Assembly: GCF_900078545.1 (NCBI RefSeq)
Contig: NZ_FLLS01000002.1
Coordinates: 372,001-436,000 of the forward strand
Length of the DNA: 64,000 nt
From: Olegusella massiliensis
GTDB taxonomy: Bacteria; Actinomycetota; Coriobacteriia; Coriobacteriales; Atopobiaceae
Reading direction: 5' to 3'
Position 1 is the stretch's first letter. Each line of letters begins with the position of its first letter. This document shows, piece by piece, positions 9,813 to 18,579 of this stretch. The notes beneath the pieces are model-generated. The model was given only the letters and a program-made list of their open reading frames with translations. It searched no databases and was not told where the DNA came from. A program made the translations under genes and the position numbers.

Positions 9813-10193
9813 CTATACCTTCCCCTCACCTGCAGTATCTTCGTCATAGGTATCTGCTGCTGCATAGAGAATGACACCTATAAGCACGACAAGTCCGCCA
9901 ATGAGCTTCAGAATACTCATATTCTCGTGAAAAATAAGGGCTCCCCAGATAAGACCCCATACTACAGTAACCGCCCTATTTGCATATGCAGTAATAAGAG
10001 GAAGATGTTTGATAATCTGTTGCCAACCAAGAGCATAGATGCCCAAAATGCCAATAATGCCGATATAACACAACATAAAAGAAGAACTGGGAAAGGCAAG
10101 ACCTGAGGCAACCTTACTCAGCACCGTGCTAAGAGAGTAAAACATCAATAGCAGTTGCAGCGAAAGATAAACCTTTATCTTAGATTTGGTCAT
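9813..10193 (-). CDS. small EamA/SMR-type membrane protein, probable flippase partner (ArnE/ArnF-like)
   Basis: This 126-residue protein has four predicted membrane helices and a short acidic tail. WGLIWGALIFHENMS in the third-to-fourth helix region is the standard EamA signature, and the HE(K/N)M motif is shared with its partner at 9454. The two lengths (126 and 118) are close to ArnF and ArnE. It starts four bases after the ATP-grasp stop, with GAAAGG ten bases upstream of the ATG. It probably forms a heterodimer with the next gene product in the cytoplasmic membrane. The direction and substrate of transport are inferred from the neighbours only. Confidence 0.75.
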   Translation of the reverse strand: MTKSKIKVYLSLQLLLMFYSLSTVLSKVASGLAFPSSSFMLCYIGIIGILGIYALGWQQIIKHLPLITAYANRAVTVVWGLIWGALIFHENMSILKLIGGLVVLIGVILYAAADTYDEDTAGEGKV

Positions 10194-10197
10194 CAGC

Positions 10198-11349
10198 TTA
10201 ATGCCTTTCAGCAGGTAAATAGGGAATTAAATCCTCCAAATGAGAGGACTTTAAAATATAAAACCCATGTCGAGAGGCACTATCAACAATATCGATGGAC
10301 ATATCTCCGATGGGGCTAACAAAGTCAATTAACTCAGGATATGTTGTCTGAATAGTATTCAAGACATCAATATCGTTCGAATCAAAAATAAAGCGAATCA
10401 TGGCATATGCTGCCGCATGCGAAGGAACTAAACGAGGCTTCTCTCCTAAAGCACAATCAATTACAGCTCCCACAAAATCAATACCTGTAGAAAGCGGGAC
10501 TAAGTCACTCCCTATACAGTCCCCACCCATACGACTACCAATCTCAACAATCTTAATTTCACCAGAGGGCAGCAACATGAGTTCTGAGTGAGAGGCGCCG
10601 TAGCGTACTCCCAGACTTTCAAGCGCATGGGGCACGATCTGCTTAATTTTCCTATAAATCTCTTCAGAAACTGGTGCAGGCTCAAGATGACCTGTCTCTA
10701 TAAAATGAGGTGCTCCAGACGTAAACTTCTTTGTCAAGGCAAGGAAATGATGCACGCCTTCCCAAGAAACATACTCAACGCTAAACTCCTCACCCGCCAT
10801 GTACTCTTCGATTAAAGCTTCTTTTGCAAAGGAAGAATCTATGGCAAGCTTTACCGCAGCTTGAAGAGCAGTCGTGTCAGCAAAATCCAATTTAGTAATA
10901 CTACGACTTCCAGAGCGATCTACAGGCTTAACTATAAGTGGATATGCCATTCCAAAATCTGATATCCGTTCGTCAGCGCGGATGAGCCGACTCTTAGGAG
11001 AAGGGTCTCCATGCTGTTCGAATGTTTGCCGCATGAGATGCTTGTTTGTAGATTTTTCTACTGTTGCAACAGAATTTGCCACCAATCCCAAACGCTCAGC
11101 AACTTGCGAAACGGTAATATTTCCCAAGTCAGAACCAATGGTGCAAATTCCATCTACACCAACCTTACGACAAATATCGCAAATTTCGTCAATTTCAGTA
11201 ATTGAAATCGGATAGTAAAAATCAGCTGTTTTCTCACCGATTGAGCCATCACGCCAAGCAAACACATGAGTTTCTAAACCGCGCTCTTTTGCTTTAAGGA
11301 TAAGGGGATTTTGGAAATCTGAAGCTCCAATAATAGCAATCCTTTTCGG
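10198..11349 (-). CDS. ATP-grasp ligase, first gene of the amino-sugar operon
   Basis: The N-terminal pre-ATP-grasp domain begins KRIAIIGAS. The ATP-grasp domain follows, with PLIVKPVDRSGSRS as the phosphate-binding loop near residue 140, EEYMAGEEFSVE, and KIVEIGSRMGGD with the metal-binding Glu/Asn-type segment. The fold is that of CarB/PurK-like acid-amine or acid-thiol ligases, which activate a carboxylate with ATP. I chose the ATG at 11349 (383 residues) because the family starts with this strand; an ATG at 11400 adds 17 residues that do not look conserved. As the lead gene of the operon it may join an acid or amino acid to the amino group made by the neighbouring aminotransferase, which is an inference. 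The true substrate is unknown. Confidence 0.8.
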   Translation of the reverse strand, partial: PKRIAIIGASDFQNPLILKAKERGLETHVFAWRDGSIGEKTADFYYPISITEIDEICDICRKVGVDGICTIGSDLGNITVSQVAERLGLVANSVATVEKSTNKHLMRQTFEQHGDPSPKSRLIRADERISDFGMAYPLIVKPVDRSGSRSITKLDFADTTALQAAVKLAIDSSFAKEALIEEYMAGEEFSVEYVSWEGVHHFLALTKKFTSGAPHFIETGHLEPAPVSEEIYRKIKQIVPHALESLGVRYGASHSELMLLPSGEIKIVEIGSRMGGDCIGSDLVPLSTGIDFVGAVIDCALGEKPRLVPSHAAAYAMIRFIFDSNDIDVLNTIQTTYPELIDFVSPIGDMSIDIVDSASRHGFYILKSSHLEDLIPYLPAERH

Positions 11350-11467
11350 CATACGAATACACGGATCCTTCCAACAAAATCTGCGAACACAGCACAGCAT
11401 CTTCCATGTCCATCATATGGAGTGACACTCATAGCAAAATCATCTATACACTACCCGGGAAGAATCT

Positions 11468-11485
11468 CCATAATTGTCATTATGG
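11468..11485. promoter_or_regulatory. inverted repeat in a divergent promoter region (possible operator)
   Basis: CCATAAT and ATTATGG form a perfect 7-base inverted repeat around TGTC. It lies in the 258-base non-coding stretch between the divergently transcribed ATP-grasp operon (start 11349) and the DUF616 gene (start 11608), where a dimeric regulator could act on both. No T-run follows, so it is not a terminator. No clear -35/-10 pair could be assigned beside it. Confidence 0.35.
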
Positions 11486-11607
11486 CAAAAAAGTATAGCC
11501 CATATCTCCTTCCAAGCTGTTTACCTTATCAGAGTGGAACTATGACATCATTAGGCTGCAACAAATGTAAACTAAACTGCAATACCACTTTTGCAATGGA
11601 GGATTAT

Positions 11608-12546
11608 ATGTATCGAAGCGAAGTTATACGTATGGTTGAAACTCTCAATCTACGCGCTATCGAGCTTCGTAATTCCGATATCTACGCTGCAGGTATTCGT
11701 GCCAAAAAAATTAATCAACTAATACATCCTTTAAATCCGAGTCATATTCACGATGGCTTTCAATCTTGGCTACGCTCGCGACGTTTTGCCCATGCACCTC
11801 GTCATGAAGAACAATCAAATCTAGACCCCATCGCATGGGAAAAAAGTTTATGCCCAGGCAGTGGAACAAAAAAAGTTGTTGTCTATTCTTGTATCACTGG
11901 TGGATACGACATCCCTCTAGAGCCTTTAATGGAAGTTCCTCAGCTTGACTATGTCATGTTTCTTTCCGCTACAGACACACTTGATTCAACAAAGTGGGAT
12001 ATTCGTCCCATTCCCACTGCAATTCAAAAATTGGGCAATAATACTCTTATAAATCGTTATATCAAACTTCATCCTCACGAACTTTTTGAGAATGACTATG
12101 ACGTTGCAATATATATCGACGGTAATGTTCAAGCAATTTCAGATTTAAGTTATTATGCGGATATCATTCATCCCCAAGCAGGCATTGCCTTACACTACCA
12201 TCGCACTCGCAGTTCTATTGCTGACGAAGTGATTGCTTGTAGTGCACTGGGCAAAGGAAGTCTCCCAAAGATGCAAGCTCAAGTTAATGCATATAGAGAA
12301 CGAGGTTTCCCCACAGATTATGGACTACTCGAATGCAATATCATCGCAGTTGACCTGCATAGTGACCTCAGCAAAAAACTTATAAGTGAATGGTGGAAAG
12401 AATACTGTTATTTTGATAGCGGTCGTGATCAGCTCGCTCTGCCTTATGTGTTGTGGAAAAACAACATCCCTATCGAACGTGTTGCCACGATGGGGTATAA
12501 CGCTTATCGCGATTCGAAGGTTTTTATCAAAAACCACGATGTTTAG
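11608..12546 (+). CDS. DUF616/TOD1-MUCI70-like putative glycosyltransferase
   Basis: This 312-residue soluble protein contains VVVYSCITGGYD near residue 90, the signature opening of DUF616 (PF04765), then IYIDGNVQ as the DxD-like element, and SGRDQLALPYVLW near the end. The family is glycosyltransferase-like and is found in surface polysaccharide clusters and in plant TOD1. The start is set by GGAGG at 11598-11602, five bases before the ATG at 11608; the frame stays open upstream to 11422 but that extension is not family-like and has no ribosome site. It heads a three-gene plus-strand unit with a GT4 and a flippase. Its donor sugar is unknown. Confidence 0.8.
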   Translation: MYRSEVIRMVETLNLRAIELRNSDIYAAGIRAKKINQLIHPLNPSHIHDGFQSWLRSRRFAHAPRHEEQSNLDPIAWEKSLCPGSGTKKVVVYSCITGGYDIPLEPLMEVPQLDYVMFLSATDTLDSTKWDIRPIPTAIQKLGNNTLINRYIKLHPHELFENDYDVAIYIDGNVQAISDLSYYADIIHPQAGIALHYHRTRSSIADEVIACSALGKGSLPKMQAQVNAYRERGFPTDYGLLECNIIAVDLHSDLSKKLISEWWKEYCYFDSGRDQLALPYVLWKNNIPIERVATMGYNAYRDSKVFIKNHDV

Positions 12547-12560
12547 AACGGGATTATCTG

Positions 12561-13670
12561 GTGAAGAAAGTACTAATGGTCTCTTGTGAAGGCCTAGGTA
12601 ATGGCGGAGTACAAGCAGTGATGATGGGTATTGTGCGAGAGCTCAAGCCATACTGCCACTTTGACATGCTACTTTTTACATCAGAGCGCCGTTATTATGA
12701 CGATGAATTTGAGTCAATTGGCAATATATTTCGCATCCCCCACTATGAAGGATCAAATCCTCTTTGCCTTTATTCCGACTATTACCTACGAGGGCGTCAG
12801 CTATACAAGAAAGCCAAAGTGATTTTAAAAGAGCAAGGACCTTATGACGTTATTCATTGCAATAATAACTTTGAAGGAGCTTTATGTCTCAAAGCTGCTG
12901 CTGAAGTCGGTGTGCCTGTACGTGTAATCCAGGCACATGTTGAACTCTCTCTTAGAGACGAGAATATTCTTCGTAGAAGCATCGATCTCAAAAGGCAAGC
13001 GCTTATTCGCCAGTATGCAACCGCATTATTAGGTTGCTCAAAGGCTGTTTGTGATAGTTTATATGGCTCAGATGCACCTTTCTGTGTCATTCCAAATGCC
13101 TATGATGATCAACGTTTCAACAAGAAAATATATCCACCTCATGACGGTTATCTAAACCTCATTCAAATTGGTAGATTTATTGAAAATAAAAATCAATTAT
13201 TCAGTGTGTCTGTTCTCAAGCATATTCATGAATACATTCCAGATGCTCGGCTTAACCTTGTAGGTTTTGGTGATGAGTCCGAATTAACTCGCTTGCGTCA
13301 GACAATTGATGAAGCAGGGCTTAAAGATTTTATTCAGCTACACCCGAGCGATGCAAATACCCCTGAATTACTTAGCAATAGCTCATCTTTACTTTTACCT
13401 TCTCAACATGAGGGTTTTGGTATTGTACTTGTGGAAGCTCAGGCAATGGGCGTCAAATGTTATGTCTCTGACACGGTACCCCAAGATGCCAACGTAGGTG
13501 GTTGTGTCTATCTATCTTTGCAAGACGGCGCTGCGGCATGGGCAAAACGCATAGTAGATGACTATAGGCATGGTCTATGTAAACATAGTAACTATGACTG
13601 CACACAATTTAAGTCATCTACGATTATGAAGAAAATCAAAGATATCTATTTTTCTCATATAAGCTGCTAA
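12561..13670 (+). CDS. GT4 family glycosyltransferase
   Basis: This 369-residue GT-B enzyme has the GLGNGGVQAVM loop near the N-terminus, IQIGRFIENKNQ at the start of the C-terminal Rossmann domain (about residue 195), and LLPSQHEGFGIVLVEAQAMG with the E-x7-E donor-binding motif near 285-295. It starts with GTG at 12561, 14 bases after the DUF616 stop, so the two are co-transcribed. GT4 enzymes of this type use nucleotide sugars with retention of configuration in the cytoplasm. It probably adds an inner sugar to the repeat unit that the Wzx-like protein downstream exports. Confidence 0.9.
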   Translation: MKKVLMVSCEGLGNGGVQAVMMGIVRELKPYCHFDMLLFTSERRYYDDEFESIGNIFRIPHYEGSNPLCLYSDYYLRGRQLYKKAKVILKEQGPYDVIHCNNNFEGALCLKAAAEVGVPVRVIQAHVELSLRDENILRRSIDLKRQALIRQYATALLGCSKAVCDSLYGSDAPFCVIPNAYDDQRFNKKIYPPHDGYLNLIQIGRFIENKNQLFSVSVLKHIHEYIPDARLNLVGFGDESELTRLRQTIDEAGLKDFIQLHPSDANTPELLSNSSSLLLPSQHEGFGIVLVEAQAMGVKCYVSDTVPQDANVGGCVYLSLQDGAAAWAKRIVDDYRHGLCKHSNYDCTQFKSSTIMKKIKDIYFSHISC

Positions 13671-13719
13671 GTATATGGGTGCATGTTTTTTTAGCTAGAT
13701 TACACGAAGAAGGACTTAT

Positions 13720-15249
13720 ATGGCAGACTCGTCTAGGCAAAGGGAAATCGGGGCACTTGTTTCCTATGCAGATACCTTTGTCGCAATGGTGGTTGGTCTT
13801 TTATATGTTCCTTTACTCCTGCGCACCATCGGTCAAGCTGAATATGGTCTCTATCAGCTCATTGGTTCAATTATTGCCTACCTCAATATCATCAGTTCAA
13901 TGCTTGCAGCTGGTGTAACTCGCTACTACTGCAAATTTTTTGCTCTTGGCGATACGGAAGGTATGGCAAAAACACTCGGTATATCCAAGAAAATCTATAG
14001 CGTCGCAAATGTTGTCGTTGTGATTGCAGCTACTATTCTTATTTTTATGGTTCGTACTATCTATGCAGCATCTTTGTCTGCATGGGAACTTAATGAAAGC
14101 AGCGTCATTATTGGTCTGCTTGCTTTTAATCTGATGTTGACCATGAACAACACTCTCAGCATTGCAGTCATCACAGCTCACGAACATTTTGTTTTTCTTA
14201 AACTGTCAAACCTTACTTTAACTGCGCTTCAACCAATTACCGTATTGATAGTAGTTCAGGCAATGCCTTATGCAGTAGCAGTGAGTGCCGCACAGGTTGC
14301 TCTTAATGCCCTACTAAGATTTGTACAGCGAAGTTATGCTATCAAGAAGCTTGGTATGGATACCTCTATTCGTGAATATGATCGAGATCTTGAGCGTGAA
14401 CTTATGCGCTTTTCAGGTAACATCGTACTCAGCACTATTGCAGACCAGATTTTTTGGAAAACCGATCAACTTATTTTGGGTTACCTTTATGGCACCTCAA
14501 TTGTGGCTATTTATTCCGTTGGTATGACTATTAATACGATTTATTTATCGCTTGGTATGGCTGTATCTTCGGTTTTTATGCCACAAGTAAGCGAACTTTG
14601 GCATAAGGATAAAAACATTCATGCCATATCAGACCTTTTTATTCGCGTAGCACGTATTGCTCTTTATCCTCTACTTCTTGTTCTGCTTGGTTTTATAGTC
14701 TTTGGCAAAGAATTCATTTCGCTTTGGGCAGGTCCTAATTATGTTGAAGCTTATTTGATTGCAATTGTTGTCATGGTGCCTTTTACTGTTGATCTCATGC
14801 AAAATATTGGATTGACCATTCTTCAGGTAATTAATAAATATGGATTTAGAAGCATAATTTACCTTACTGCGGCAACGCTTAATATCATCCTCACTCTTGT
14901 TCTTGCTCAAAGCTTTGGTGGCATAGGAGCGGCCATTTCCAGCAGTATCGCCATCATCATTAGTAGTGGAATTATCCTCAACTGGTATTACCAAACAAAA
15001 ATTCATTTAAATATGGGGGCTTTCTGGTCAAGTATTATTCATGAAACTGCACCTCTTATTATCTATGCAAGTATCATGTTTTTCGCTTGGTCACAATATA
15101 AAGCAACCATCCAAGACATTGGGTGGATCCCACTTATCCTTGGCATTTTACTATTCAGTTTTGGCTTTTTAGTCGTGGCCTACTTTTTCTCATTTAATAG
15201 CTCTGAGAAAAATCTTATCGCCCATCTCATCCACTTCAGTAAAAAATAA
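13720..15249 (+). CDS. Wzx/PST-type polysaccharide flippase
   Basis: This 509-residue protein has about 14 hydrophobic segments. The opening has LLLRTIGQAEYGLYQLIGS, the classical first-loop signature of oligosaccharide flippases of the MATE/PST group (PF01943/PF13440), and a FWKTDQLILGYLYGT stretch follows in the middle. AAGGA seven bases before the ATG gives a clear start. It follows the GT4 gene by 49 bases and ends the plus-strand unit, converging on the TupA-like gene four bases away. It is expected to flip an undecaprenyl-linked oligosaccharide. A Wzy-type polymerase is not obvious in the window, though one of the polytopic proteins could serve. Confidence 0.88.
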   Translation: MADSSRQREIGALVSYADTFVAMVVGLLYVPLLLRTIGQAEYGLYQLIGSIIAYLNIISSMLAAGVTRYYCKFFALGDTEGMAKTLGISKKIYSVANVVVVIAATILIFMVRTIYAASLSAWELNESSVIIGLLAFNLMLTMNNTLSIAVITAHEHFVFLKLSNLTLTALQPITVLIVVQAMPYAVAVSAAQVALNALLRFVQRSYAIKKLGMDTSIREYDRDLERELMRFSGNIVLSTIADQIFWKTDQLILGYLYGTSIVAIYSVGMTINTIYLSLGMAVSSVFMPQVSELWHKDKNIHAISDLFIRVARIALYPLLLVLLGFIVFGKEFISLWAGPNYVEAYLIAIVVMVPFTVDLMQNIGLTILQVINKYGFRSIIYLTAATLNIILTLVLAQSFGGIGAAISSSIAIIISSGIILNWYYQTKIHLNMGAFWSSIIHETAPLIIYASIMFFAWSQYKATIQDIGWIPLILGILLFSFGFLVVAYFFSFNSSEKNLIAHLIHFSKK

Positions 15250-15253
15250 TCAT

Positions 15254-16171
15254 TTAACCAATCTCAAGCAGCTTCGCATACTCATCAGCGTACTCAGCGG
15301 GATAAAACTGGTTGTAGCCTGCACCGTGATAGAGCGTAATTTCACTAAAGTAGAACTGTTGGCCCATGTCATAAAAATCGACACGGACATACTTAAAATT
15401 CTTTGCAATCTCCGTACCAATGCGAAGCATTTCATCAAGACATTGTGGGCGCGGCTCAACGATGGGTTTGGTAATTTTTTTGTACTTTGCTTTGGAAGTG
15501 AACTGAAACGGCAGCAGCTGCCAATCAGGTGTAAAGAAAGCGCGGTAGTTATCACCCTCGCGGTCGATAACTTTATATACAAAGGCACATTTCCCATTGA
15601 AGAAATGCAGTTTAATATCGGCGGGCACCCGCCCCTCAGAATCCATAAGAAGCTTTTCGATAAGCAAGCAAGGCTGAATATTTTTGTATTGCCATTCACG
15701 CGTTTCATAGTAATGGTTGAGCGTCATCCACGCATGACAACGACCCCTCAAGCGTTTGTAATCTACTTTATTGCGATCTCGAACAATTTTCCAAGTGCCC
15801 GCACCGCTATTGCATTTAATGATCGTGGGATAGTCTGGAAAAACTTCTTTGGTGACTTCCTTCCAAGAATTGAGCTTTCTTACCAGTGGGACTAGATGCT
15901 CTTCACCAAAATGCTCAGCAATATAACTTCTCACACGATATTTATCCGCCACCATCGTACAAAAATCGCGGTGATCATGGAGCTTGAGCCAGCACATCTT
16001 TTCATTGAGTGTCTGCGGATCATCAAGATTAGGGACATACCCCAGTACCTGCGCAAAAATCTTCTCCTCAAGCTTGCGCTCGCCCATAAGCTGCAGGGGA
16101 AGCTTAAATTTCAAAGTAAAGTACAACCAACGAACGGGATAGGCCTCTTTTAGCTTATCGACAAAGTTCAT
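15254..16171 (-). CDS. TupA-like ATP-grasp protein
   Basis: This 305-residue protein belongs to the ATPgrasp_TupA family (PF14305): DPQTLNEKMCWLKLHD near residue 50, ADKYRVRSYI near 75, PTIIKCNSGAGTW near 115, and VRVDFYDMGQQFYFSEIT near the end with the acidic metal ligands. TupA was named from teichuronopeptide synthesis in alkaliphilic Bacillus, where an amino-acid polymer is joined to polyglucuronate. Such proteins are widespread in capsule clusters and probably ligate a carboxylate to an amine. It lies 40 bases downstream of the UDP-glucuronate 4-epimerase gene on the same strand, which fits a role on a uronic-acid-containing polymer. The exact substrate is unknown. Confidence 0.82.
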   Translation of the reverse strand: MNFVDKLKEAYPVRWLYFTLKFKLPLQLMGERKLEEKIFAQVLGYVPNLDDPQTLNEKMCWLKLHDHRDFCTMVADKYRVRSYIAEHFGEEHLVPLVRKLNSWKEVTKEVFPDYPTIIKCNSGAGTWKIVRDRNKVDYKRLRGRCHAWMTLNHYYETREWQYKNIQPCLLIEKLLMDSEGRVPADIKLHFFNGKCAFVYKVIDREGDNYRAFFTPDWQLLPFQFTSKAKYKKITKPIVEPRPQCLDEMLRIGTEIAKNFKYVRVDFYDMGQQFYFSEITLYHGAGYNQFYPAEYADEYAKLLEIG

Positions 16172-16211
16172 ATGCTTCCCTCTTTCGAATTTTTATTCAA
16201 GTTCGCAGGAC

Positions 16212-17291
16212 CTAGTTGAGATAAAAATCGCGATACCACTCGGCAAAAGCTCGCAGACCCTCACGCAGAGTTGTCTCAGGTCTATAGCCAAACTCGCGCT
16301 CCAGCGCTTCGGTATCTGCATATGTCACGGGTACGTCTCCGGGCTGCATGGCGACGAGCTCTTTATGTGCCTCAAAATCAAAATCCTGAGGCAACACGTC
16401 TGCACGCACCAATTCTTCTTGCAGGGTGCTCACAAAATCAAGCAAACTCTCGGGACGACCACCACCAATGTTGTATATGGCATAGGGAGGCACGGGCAGT
16501 CCGTCTATACCTGTTTTGCGCTCAGGAGCGCGGACAAAAACCCGTACAATACCCTCGATAATATCGTCGATATAGGTAAAGTCACGGCTGCAATTCCCAT
16601 AGTTAAAAATTTTTATAGTTTCACCCTGTAAAAGCTTATTTGTAAAACCAAAATATGCCATATCAGGACGCCCCGCCGGACCATAAACCGTAAAGAAGCG
16701 CAGTCCCGTCGAGGGAATGTCATAGAGCTTGGAATAGGCATGTGCCATCAATTCGTCAGATTTTTTGGTAGCTGCATAGAGCGAAACAGGATTATCGACA
16801 TGGTCATCGGTGCTAAAGGGGACCTTGCTATTACCTCCGTACACCGATGAGGACGAAGCGTAAACCAGGTGTTCCACACCACGCGCTCCCCCATCATAAC
16901 TATGTCGACAGGCCTCAAGGATGTTATAAAAACCAATAAGATTTGACTCAATATAGGAGTCGGGATTTGTAATGCTATAACGCACACCTGCCTGCGCCGC
17001 AAGATTCATCACGATGTTGGGCTGATAGCGCCCAAAAAGGGAATCAACTAAAGCTTTATCAGCAATCGAGCCTCGAATAAAGTCCCAAGAAACCTGAGGA
17101 TTTGCTTTTGCATACTCACCAATCTTTGCGAGGCGCCAATCCTTAAGCGAAACATCGTAGTAGTCGTTCATATTGTCAATACCAACAACATTACAGCCCA
17201 ATCCCAGCAAACGTTCTGAAAGATTCGATCCGATAAAACCTGCAGCGCCCGTTACCAGTACTGTCTTGCCTTGCAAGTTCATATCACTCAT
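16212..17291 (-). CDS. UDP-glucuronate 4-epimerase-like NAD-dependent epimerase
   Basis: This 359-residue SDR-extended enzyme has GAAGFIG at 15-21 for NAD binding, the GIDNMNDYYD signature at 38-47 typical of UDP-GlcA 4-epimerases, catalytic SSS at 146-149 and YAATK with Tyr172 and Lys176. It should interconvert UDP-glucuronate and UDP-galacturonate in the cytoplasm. The UDP-GlcA would come from the Ugd-like enzyme at 47924-49144. GGAG precedes the ATG at 17291 by five to six bases. It is divergent from the CapA gene; the 133-base gap must hold promoters for both. UDP-GlcNAcA epimerase is an alternative within the family. Confidence 0.87.
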   Translation of the reverse strand: MSDMNLQGKTVLVTGAAGFIGSNLSERLLGLGCNVVGIDNMNDYYDVSLKDWRLAKIGEYAKANPQVSWDFIRGSIADKALVDSLFGRYQPNIVMNLAAQAGVRYSITNPDSYIESNLIGFYNILEACRHSYDGGARGVEHLVYASSSSVYGGNSKVPFSTDDHVDNPVSLYAATKKSDELMAHAYSKLYDIPSTGLRFFTVYGPAGRPDMAYFGFTNKLLQGETIKIFNYGNCSRDFTYIDDIIEGIVRVFVRAPERKTGIDGLPVPPYAIYNIGGGRPESLLDFVSTLQEELVRADVLPQDFDFEAHKELVAMQPGDVPVTYADTEALEREFGYRPETTLREGLRAFAEWYRDFYLN

Positions 17292-17424
17292 CTTTACTCC
17301 ATTACTCTTAGCACCTGCTCAGTTACGTGCGTTAAACCCCATATAATCAATACCGTATACTAGCATTCACGCCCATCGAAAGGCTGTCGCTACGGCAACC
17401 TCACCACAAACGAAGGGATCTGAA

Positions 17425-18579
17425 ATGAAACTTTTGATAGGTGGAGATTTCGCCCCTACCAAACAAAATTTTGATCTTTTTGAGCAAGGCGATGCTGAGA
17501 CACTCTATAGCTCTGAGCTTTTGGATTATCTCAAAGCATTTGACTATCGTGTTTTTGACTTTGAGAGCGTATTTGAGGGCAAGGGTACTCTTATTGAAAA
17601 ACATGGACCCCTTATTACCACACCGGTATCCTGTCTTCCCGGCATTAACGCTATCAATCCCAATCTCTTTGTATTGGCAAATAACCACAGTAATAACTTG
17701 GGCGCAGAAGGCATCCAGCACAGTTTTGACATTTTTGAGCAAAACAATATTGCCCACGTTGGAGCAGGTGTAAATCTAGCCCAAGCCCGCGAACCCTATA
17801 TTCTCGAATATGAAGGATTAAAAATTGGTTTTTATGCCTGTGCCGAGCATGAATTTAATGCTGCGAGCGACCAAAAAGCAGGCGTCAATCCCTATGACCC
17901 CCTAGAGAGCTTCGATGATATTCGCCAGGCAAAGACCCTCTGTGACTATCTCATCGTTTTTTATCACGGTGGCATGATTGAATTCCGCTATCCCCTACCT
18001 ACTCAACGTCGGGTATTCAAAAAATTTGTCGATGCTGGTGCTGATCTTGTAGTGGGACAGCATACCCACTGCATCGGCTGTGCTGAAAGCTACCAAGGAA
18101 AAACGCTTTTATATGGACAGGGTGATTTTCTCTTTGCGCGTCCTACCCTCAATGAATATCGCTACTCAGGACTCCTACTCGAAGTAACTATTGATAAAGA
18201 TGGCCTGAGAGTTGATTACAATCTGCGTATCAAGCCGCAAAACACCATTCGCTTGGCTAGCGATACAGAAAAAACTGAAATTCTTGGGGCATTTCAGCAG
18301 CGCGGACAAGAAATCCAAGACCCGGCGCGTTATGCAGAGATTTATCGCACGCGTCTTGAGGCGCGCAAGGGCTTCTACCTTGATAGACTTCTTGGTAAAT
18401 TTGGGCGTTCCCTTATCTATGCTGGCCTTAACAAGCTTACAAGTGGGCGCTATCGCACATGGAAGATGCGCCGACGCTTTGACAAAACCGACTGGCTTAT
18501 TTTAGATAACTGGGTAAGCTGTGAGACACATCGGGAGCTCTTCCGTGACATGATTCAAAGTGAATGGCGAGATCGATAA
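17425..18579 (+). CDS. CapA/PgsA-family metallophosphoesterase-like protein
   Basis: This 384-residue protein belongs to the PGA_cap family (PF09587). It shows GGDFAPT at the N-terminus, FDFESVF near 50, LANNHSNNLG near 93, YHGG near 188 and GQHTHC near 212, the metal-ligand motifs of the calcineurin-like fold. CapA proteins take part in poly-gamma-glutamate capsule assembly, but many homologues sit in other polysaccharide clusters. There is no N-terminal membrane anchor, unlike Bacillus CapA, so it may act in the cytoplasm. AAGGGA lies a few bases before the ATG. Its stop overlaps the start of the next gene (TAATG), so the two are translationally coupled. No CapB/CapC ligase gene is seen here. 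Confidence 0.85.
   Translation: MKLLIGGDFAPTKQNFDLFEQGDAETLYSSELLDYLKAFDYRVFDFESVFEGKGTLIEKHGPLITTPVSCLPGINAINPNLFVLANNHSNNLGAEGIQHSFDIFEQNNIAHVGAGVNLAQAREPYILEYEGLKIGFYACAEHEFNAASDQKAGVNPYDPLESFDDIRQAKTLCDYLIVFYHGGMIEFRYPLPTQRRVFKKFVDAGADLVVGQHTHCIGCAESYQGKTLLYGQGDFLFARPTLNEYRYSGLLLEVTIDKDGLRVDYNLRIKPQNTIRLASDTEKTEILGAFQQRGQEIQDPARYAEIYRTRLEARKGFYLDRLLGKFGRSLIYAGLNKLTSGRYRTWKMRRRFDKTDWLILDNWVSCETHRELFRDMIQSEWRDR

Noticed and set aside
9454-10193. Reading the paired EamA proteins as a multidrug SMR efflux pair
   Set aside because: Lengths match ArnE/ArnF and they are coupled to an aminotransferase in an operon with an ArnC-like gene, so a lipid-sugar flippase is the better reading, although efflux is not excluded.
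17341-17350. TATAAT in the gap between the epimerase and CapA genes
   Set aside because: No acceptable -35 element at 16-18 bases on the plus strand, so I do not call a promoter on this box alone.
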